Source: Phycisphaeraceae bacterium (GTDB taxonomy: Bacteria > Planctomycetota > Phycisphaerae > Phycisphaerales > UBA1924). Taken from it: a DNA stretch of 64,000 nucleotides. Both the position numbers and the translations under genes were made by a program. The DNA is taken from assembly GCA_021299385.1 (NCBI GenBank), contig JAJTGZ010000004.1:1-64000 (forward strand). Reading direction: 5' to 3'. The notes under the pieces are model-generated. The model was not told the DNA's origin and did no database searches. It was given only the letters and a program-made list of their open reading frames with translations. Shown one piece after another: positions 59,898 through 64,000 of the stretch. Numbering within the stretch: position 1 is the stretch's first letter; each line of letters opens with the position of its first letter.

Positions 59898-61676
59898 ATG
59901 CGCGGTGCTCGATGGTCAACGTGTGCGGGTCGGTCGTGCTGGGGGGCCTTGGCTTGTGCGCTGGGGGTGGCGGTGCTGGCCGGGTGCGCCGACCCGCTGG
60001 CGATGATCCAAGAGCGCCCCGAGGACCTGGCCCGGCAACTGCCCGCACGCGAGAGCAAGTCGGCCCGGTCGCTGAAACTCGAAGACTTCCGCCGCTCTGG
60101 CCCCGACGGCACCCAGCAGCCAGCCGAGGGGGCAACGCCCGAGATCATCGCCGCCCGGGCCTCGGCCATCACCTCGGCCGGCGCGGGGGCCGTCTCCTGG
60201 TCGCTTAGCCAGGTGCTTGCGCAGGCCGTGGTGGCCAACCTGGAACTGCAGGCCTCGCTGCTGGACCCGAAGATCGCCGGCGAGGCCCTGAGCGCCGAGC
60301 GGGCGCGCTTCGAGGCCGTCTTTGTCCCCAGCGCACGCTTCCAGAACGACGACAACCCCACGCTCAACACCACCACGAGCAGCAACCAGCGCTCCACCTC
60401 CGTCCGCGGCGGCGTCAACGTCCCGCTCCGCACCGGGGGGCGAGCGACCATCGGCCTCTCGGGCAGTTACCTCGAATCGGACAACTCCTTCCTGACCAAC
60501 CAGGAAACCTACAGCTCAGGCGTCGACGCCAGCGTTACGCTCCCGTTCCTCCGCGGCAGCGGGCGGGCCGTCAACGCCATACCCATCAAAATCGCGGGCT
60601 ATCAGACCGACCTGGCACGCCTGCAGACAAAGCTCCAGATCATCGGAGTCCTCGCCTCGACCGAGCGGGCGTACTGGAACCTTGTCGCCGCACGCCAGCA
60701 GCTGGTCGTGCGGCAGAAGCAACTGGAACTGGCCCAGGAGCAGCTCGCCCGCGCCCGGCGGCGCATCGACGCGGGCGACGCCGCTGAGATCGAAGCGACC
60801 CGCGCCGAGAGCGGCGTGGCCAGCAGCCTCGGCGAGATCATCACCGCCGAGACCGCCGTGCTCATCGCTCAACGCGAACTCAAACGCCTGGTCATCAGCC
60901 CCGACGCCCCCGTGCAGGGTGATACGGGCATCGTCCCGACAACACAACCCGAGGCGACCGGCTATGCCCTGGACACCGCACGCCTGCTCACACTCGCGGC
61001 ACAGAACCGCACAGAACTGCTCCAGACGGAGCTTGAACTGCTCGTCGATGCCCTGCGGATCGACTCGGCTAAGGACGCCACACGCCCGCTGCTCAACGGG
61101 GAGGCCTCCTACCGCTACGACGGGCTGGGGGACACCTTCTACGGCTCAACACGCACACTCACGGGTGGGAACTTCCAGTCCTGGGGCGTCGGTATCTCCG
61201 GGGAAGTGCCCCTGAACGGCAACCAGGCGGCGGTGGCCAACCTGCGCCAGAGCATGCTGGTTCGGACCCAGCGGCTGATCACCGGCGAAGCACGCCGGGA
61301 GACGATCAAGCAGGACGTGCTCGATGCGGTGGACCGCGTCAACAGCGCCTGGCAGCGGATCATCGCGGCCCAGCAGAGCTCGATCTTGGCCGGCCGCACG
61401 CTCGAAGCCGAACAGAGGCAGTTTGATGCCGGGCTTCGCACGAGCACCGACGTGCTCGACGCGGCGACACGCCTGTCCGACTCGCAGAGCCAGGAGGTGC
61501 GTGCCCTGGCCGACTACCGCCGGTCTTTGGTCGACCTGGCCGTGGCGACAGGGACGGTGCTGGGGGCACAGGACATCCGGTGGGAAGCGCTGCCGGAGGT
61601 CGGGGATGTTTCAACGCGCGACCTGCCGGGTGAGAGAACCCCGAGCGGGCCTGCCAGCCCCACCAATCAACCCTGA
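59898..61676 (+). CDS. TolC-family outer membrane efflux lipoprotein
   Basis: 592 residues; ATG 59895 and 59898 are adjacent, with GGAG at 59889-59892 favouring the second. A lipobox LAGC at the end of the signal peptide (CALGVAVLAGCADP) marks a lipid-anchored form. Two TolC-type repeats follow: SLSQVLAQAVVANLELQASLL with long helices (QLELAQEQLARARRRIDAGDAAEIEATRAES) and again in the C-terminal half (RNSAWQRIIAAQQSSILAGRTLEAEQRQFDAGLRTSTDVLDAATRLSDS). They build the trimeric outer-membrane barrel and tunnel. It completes the adaptor-pump-channel set. A disordered Pro-rich tail ends it. 25 bp after the permease stop. Confidence 0.9.
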   Translation: MRGARWSTCAGRSCWGALACALGVAVLAGCADPLAMIQERPEDLARQLPARESKSARSLKLEDFRRSGPDGTQQPAEGATPEIIAARASAITSAGAGAVSWSLSQVLAQAVVANLELQASLLDPKIAGEALSAERARFEAVFVPSARFQNDDNPTLNTTTSSNQRSTSVRGGVNVPLRTGGRATIGLSGSYLESDNSFLTNQETYSSGVDASVTLPFLRGSGRAVNAIPIKIAGYQTDLARLQTKLQIIGVLASTERAYWNLVAARQQLVVRQKQLELAQEQLARARRRIDAGDAAEIEATRAESGVASSLGEIITAETAVLIAQRELKRLVISPDAPVQGDTGIVPTTQPEATGYALDTARLLTLAAQNRTELLQTELELLVDALRIDSAKDATRPLLNGEASYRYDGLGDTFYGSTRTLTGGNFQSWGVGISGEVPLNGNQAAVANLRQSMLVRTQRLITGEARRETIKQDVLDAVDRVNSAWQRIIAAQQSSILAGRTLEAEQRQFDAGLRTSTDVLDAATRLSDSQSQEVRALADYRRSLVDLAVATGTVLGAQDIRWEALPEVGDVSTRDLPGERTPSGPASPTNQP

Positions 61677-61806
61677 CAGGGACGCCCGGCTGGATTTGAG
61701 TTGCCTATTATCTGAACAGTTCAACCTGCCCGTGCATCCGTTTTCTGCCCGGTGCCGAACTCGTTGAGCACATTTGCACACCCTTCCTATGGTGGGCGGG
61801 GTCTTT

Positions 61807-61812
61807 AAGGAG
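61807..61812 (+). promoter_or_regulatory. ribosome binding site of the fasciclin gene
   Basis: AAGGAG, 4 nt before ATG 61817 and 10 nt before ATG 61823; either start is possible. Confidence 0.6.
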
Positions 61813-61816
61813 TTGA

Positions 61817-62470
61817 ATGTTTATGGTCAAGCTCATTCTCGCGTCCGCAGGGTTGGTTATTCCTTCAGTCGCTCTGGTATTGGCTCTGGCCTGCCCCTGC
61901 TCTGACAAGGGTGATGACCAGGTCGTTGGGTTTGCCGAGTACAAGGCACCACCCGCTGGCGGCGGGACCAAGGAGTCGGAGAGTGCGGCGGCCACACTGG
62001 ACATCGTCGCCACGGCCGACTCGAACAAGGACTTCAGCACGCTCGTCACGGCCATCAAGGCCGCCGGCCTCGTTGACGTTCTCAAGGGCAAAGGCCCCTT
62101 CACCGTCTTCGCCCCCACAAACGCTGCGTTCGACAAGCTCCCCAAGGAGACGCTCGCCAACCTCCTCAAGCCTGAGAACAAGGCCCAACTGGCCGGTATC
62201 CTGGCCTTCCACGTCGTCCCCGGCGAGGTCAAGGCCGCCGAGGCTGTCAAGCTCGACGGCAAGTCGGTCAAGACCGTCAACGGTGCCGAGTTCAAGGTTA
62301 CCGTCAAGGACGGGAAAGTGACCATCGGGACAGGTGAGAAGAACGTTGCTACCGTTACCAAGACGGATATCCTTGCAAGCAACGGCGTCATCCACGTCAT
62401 CGACACCGTGATCCTCCCCCCCGCCCCTGCCACCCCGGCACCGGCGCCCAAGGCCCCCGAGAAGAAGTGA
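61817..62470 (+). CDS. exported fasciclin-domain protein
   Basis: 217 residues. Signal peptide [26 protein letters not shown], then one fasciclin (FAS1) domain at about 55-195: [63 protein letters not shown], and the closing [17 protein letters not shown] Pro/Ala tail follows. Possible lipid anchoring at the ACPC cysteine is not a standard lipobox. FAS1 proteins mediate adhesion or matrix contacts. It starts 140 bp after the TolC gene with its own ribosome site and is followed by a strong terminator, so it is a separate transcription unit. Confidence 0.9.
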   Translation: MFMVKLILASAGLVIPSVALVLALACPCSDKGDDQVVGFAEYKAPPAGGGTKESESAAATLDIVATADSNKDFSTLVTAIKAAGLVDVLKGKGPFTVFAPTNAAFDKLPKETLANLLKPENKAQLAGILAFHVVPGEVKAAEAVKLDGKSVKTVNGAEFKVTVKDGKVTIGTGEKNVATVTKTDILASNGVIHVIDTVILPPAPATPAPAPKAPEKK

Positions 62471-62562
62471 TCGGGCAGATCGAGTACTAAACCAGCATGG
62501 GCCGAAAGGCTCGGCTGGAAAAAGTCCCCCCAATGGCGCGCGTCGCTTGCGATGTGCGCCTC

Positions 62563-62601
62563 GGCAAACCCCGGCCCCCCCGCTGGGGTTTGCCTGTTTT
62601 T
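62563..62601 (+). terminator. intrinsic terminator after the fasciclin gene
   Basis: Perfect 10-bp stem GGCAAACCCC / GGGGTTTGCC (62563-62572 and 62585-62594) with a 12-nt C-rich loop and TGTTTTT after it. Confidence 0.9.
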
Positions 62602-62672
62602 GCACCCACCCACTCTCTTGGGCCCAGTAAACGGCAGCAGGACTGAACCATCGGGCTTCCGGTGCGTCTAAA

Positions 62673-62770
62673 CTGTTGTGTCCGCGCGTCCAACCCAGGG
62701 TGGCCCAGGGTGGCCTGTTGTGTCCGCGCGTCCAACCCAGGGTGGCCCAGGGTGGCCCAGGGTGGCCAGG
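62673..62770. repeat. 42-bp tandem duplication with nested CCCAGGGTGG units
   Basis: CTGTTGTGTCCGCGCGTCCAA followed by two CCCAGGGTGG units occurs at 62673 and again at 62715; the second copy has a third CCCAGGGTGG. The period is 42 bp. It lies in the gap before the last gene. Confidence 0.9.
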
Positions 62771-62791
62771 CTTGCCCGGGCTGAACTTGTC

Positions 62792-62797
62792 AAGGAG
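62792..62797 (+). promoter_or_regulatory. ribosome binding site of the last gene
   Basis: AAGGAG, 11 nt before ATG 62809. Confidence 0.6.
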
Positions 62798-62808
62798 CAG
62801 GTTTCCTA

Positions 62809-64000
62809 TGCCTACCGATCGTTCCGCACAGCCGTTCTCCCGCCCACTTGCCTCACGCCGGCTCAGCACCGCGGGGCGTGCCCGATCGGCCCTTGCTCTC
62901 TGCCTGGCGGCGGGGCTGGCCTCGCTCACGCCGCCCGCGCCGGCGCGGGCGGATTCGTTCGTCGAGACGGTCAACAGCTTCTACAAGAACGTCGAGCAGA
63001 AGAAGCGCTCGGACCTGGTCATCATCCCGGTGCTGGCCAAGATGGACGCGGTCCCCACCAAGCTCAACGACCCCCTCACGGCGGCCCTGATCACCCCCAA
63101 CAGCAAGCAATGGAAGACGGCACTGGAGTGGATCTCCGCACAGCCCCAGCTCGACGCCCTGGCCGCGCTGCGGAAGGTGACCGACGACGACAACTGGAAG
63201 ACGGCGTGGGTCTTCGCCCAGCCCTACGGGGCCAACGCGATCGACCCAGAGATCGCGATGACCGGGCTCTACACCGAACTGGGCGAGAACCCGACGCTGG
63301 CGATGGCCGAGTTCAAGCACCTCGACGCGGTGCGCAAGCTCGAGTTGCTCGCCCACTACGAGGCGACGCGCCTGCTGGCCGAGGGCAAGGGGGACGAGGC
63401 CCTGTCGCTGATGGTGCACTGGGCGTACTTCGCCCGGCAGATCGCCGACCGGCAGTTCTTCACCGAGAAGGTCGCTGGGACGCAGATGCTGGTGCTGGCG
63501 TTGCAGCGGATGCGCGACCTGGCGTGGCAGGACTTCCGCTCCGAGAAGCGCACGATGACGCCCGAGGGGATCCGCAACACGCTCTACAGCAAGATCGACG
63601 CGGTGCGCTCGGTGCTCAACGTCAGCCGGTACGAGCTGCCAACGGGCGATTACCAGGCTGCCAGCCAGATCGTCCAGCGGACGTTCACGCCCAACGCCCG
63701 CGCCAAGCCGCAGGAGTTCAGCCGGTCGTTCGCCCGCATCGCCGCGGGCAACCGGCCCTACCGCCTCTTCCCCGAGAACGCCAAGTGGGGCGCAGTGGTG
63801 CAGATGCACGCGGACACCAACGAGACGACCAAGCGTGTCAAGGGCGTCTTCGGCGACTGGTCCCGCCGCTTTGATGTTGGCCCCTTCGACCTGCTGCTGA
63901 AGATCCCCACCGACTGGTCGCGCATCGACAAGGTGCAGTTCGCCTCGCTGGACCTGATCCTGGGCAACCTCGGCGAGATCCTCGCGCTACGCAACCAGCT
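62809..64000 (+). CDS. secreted protein of unknown function (5' part, runs off the window)
   Basis: About 397 codons are visible without a stop. A signal peptide with long basic n-region (SRRLSTAGRARSALALCLAAGLASLTPPAPARA) is followed by a soluble, mostly helical and charged sequence with no Cys and many Lys/Glu/Asp. Short patterns include SFVETVNSFYKNVEQKKRSDLVIIPVLAKM, LEWISAQPQLDALAAL, RMRDLAWQDFRSEKRTM and FSRSFARIAAGNRPYRLFPENAKW. No known domain was recognised; a helical repeat or scaffold is possible. The reading frame is continuous to the end and the start has a ribosome site, so it is a real gene. It is preceded by a tandem repeat and follows the fasciclin terminator. Confidence 0.85.

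Noticed and set aside
62480-62530. Possible riboswitch before the last gene
   Set aside because: Only short GGCC/GGCT pairings are visible; no known riboswitch consensus could be matched, and a terminator for the preceding gene explains the structure.
1-64000. tRNA or rRNA genes
   Set aside because: No T-arm-like GGTTCGAATCC signals with a matching cloverleaf and no rRNA-like sequence were noticed; a covariance search would be needed for certainty.

Overview
The window is a GC-rich (by eye high-60s %) bacterial chromosome segment that reads as a member of the Planctomycetota, most probably the class Phycisphaerae. The indicators are a dockerin-like secreted protein with the 'Gly-Cys' C-terminus, a very large PQQ-repeat protein next to a pseudopilin, zinc-ribbon membrane proteins, frequent GTG/TTG starts and abundant palindromic intergenic repeats. 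It is a diderm peptidoglycan maker: kdsB (KDO activation), a TolC-type lipoprotein and Lol/MacAB-type transporters point to an outer membrane, and murE (DNPR motif, meso-DAP type), murF, mraY, ftsW and murG point to a wall. No rRNA, tRNA, CRISPR array, insertion sequence or phage gene was seen.

Layout. 0-2.6 kb: end of a dockerin-bearing exoprotein, a PIG-L deacetylase and a palindrome-rich gap. 2.6-5.4 kb: trxB divergent from motA-motB. 5.6-8.1 kb: a zinc-ribbon membrane protein and a cysteine-tailed secreted protein with a 19-G tract upstream. 8.1-14.7 kb (minus strand): an ABC-2 permease, ftsW, murG, a small unknown protein and a diguanylate cyclase, in transcription order. 14.9-18.6 kb: cation/proton antiporter, thyX, ribD. 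18.6-23.9 kb: an SH3-like surface protein, kdsB and a LolCE/LolD-like pair. 24-28.9 kb: front-end fatty-acid desaturase, ComM-like ATPase, Nudix hydrolase, site-2 protease. 29-34 kb: murE-murF-mraY-truB in overlapping order. 34-38.8 kb (minus): dnaG-rpoD-DUF4230. 38.9-47.8 kb: HglS/YdcJ-like enzyme, MFS exporter, hom-lysC (minus), zwf, and a GH10-like protein lacking catalytic residues. 47.9-55.6 kb (minus): medium-chain dehydrogenase, pseudopilin, coiled-coil membrane protein, 1,441-residue PQQ-propeller protein. 55.8-64 kb: small membrane protein, a complete MacA/MacB-ATPase/MacB-permease/TolC-like tripartite system, a fasciclin protein and the start of an unrecognised secreted protein.

The genes are mostly housekeeping: wall precursor synthesis (murEF-mraY with ftsW-murG about 18 kb away), replication/transcription core (dnaG-rpoD), aspartate-family amino acids (hom-lysC), NADPH supply (zwf), envelope biogenesis and export. 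I saw no obvious self-contained novel gene system. The most unusual signals are genome-wide or non-coding: a strong depletion of the pentamer GTSAC with Val-Thr pairs written through GTWAC instead (suggesting a restriction-modification footprint), a strand-linked base-skew switch across roughly 6-40 kb, and several families of palindromes and 7/8-bp tandem repeats that sit in gene gaps and in places supply gene 3' ends.
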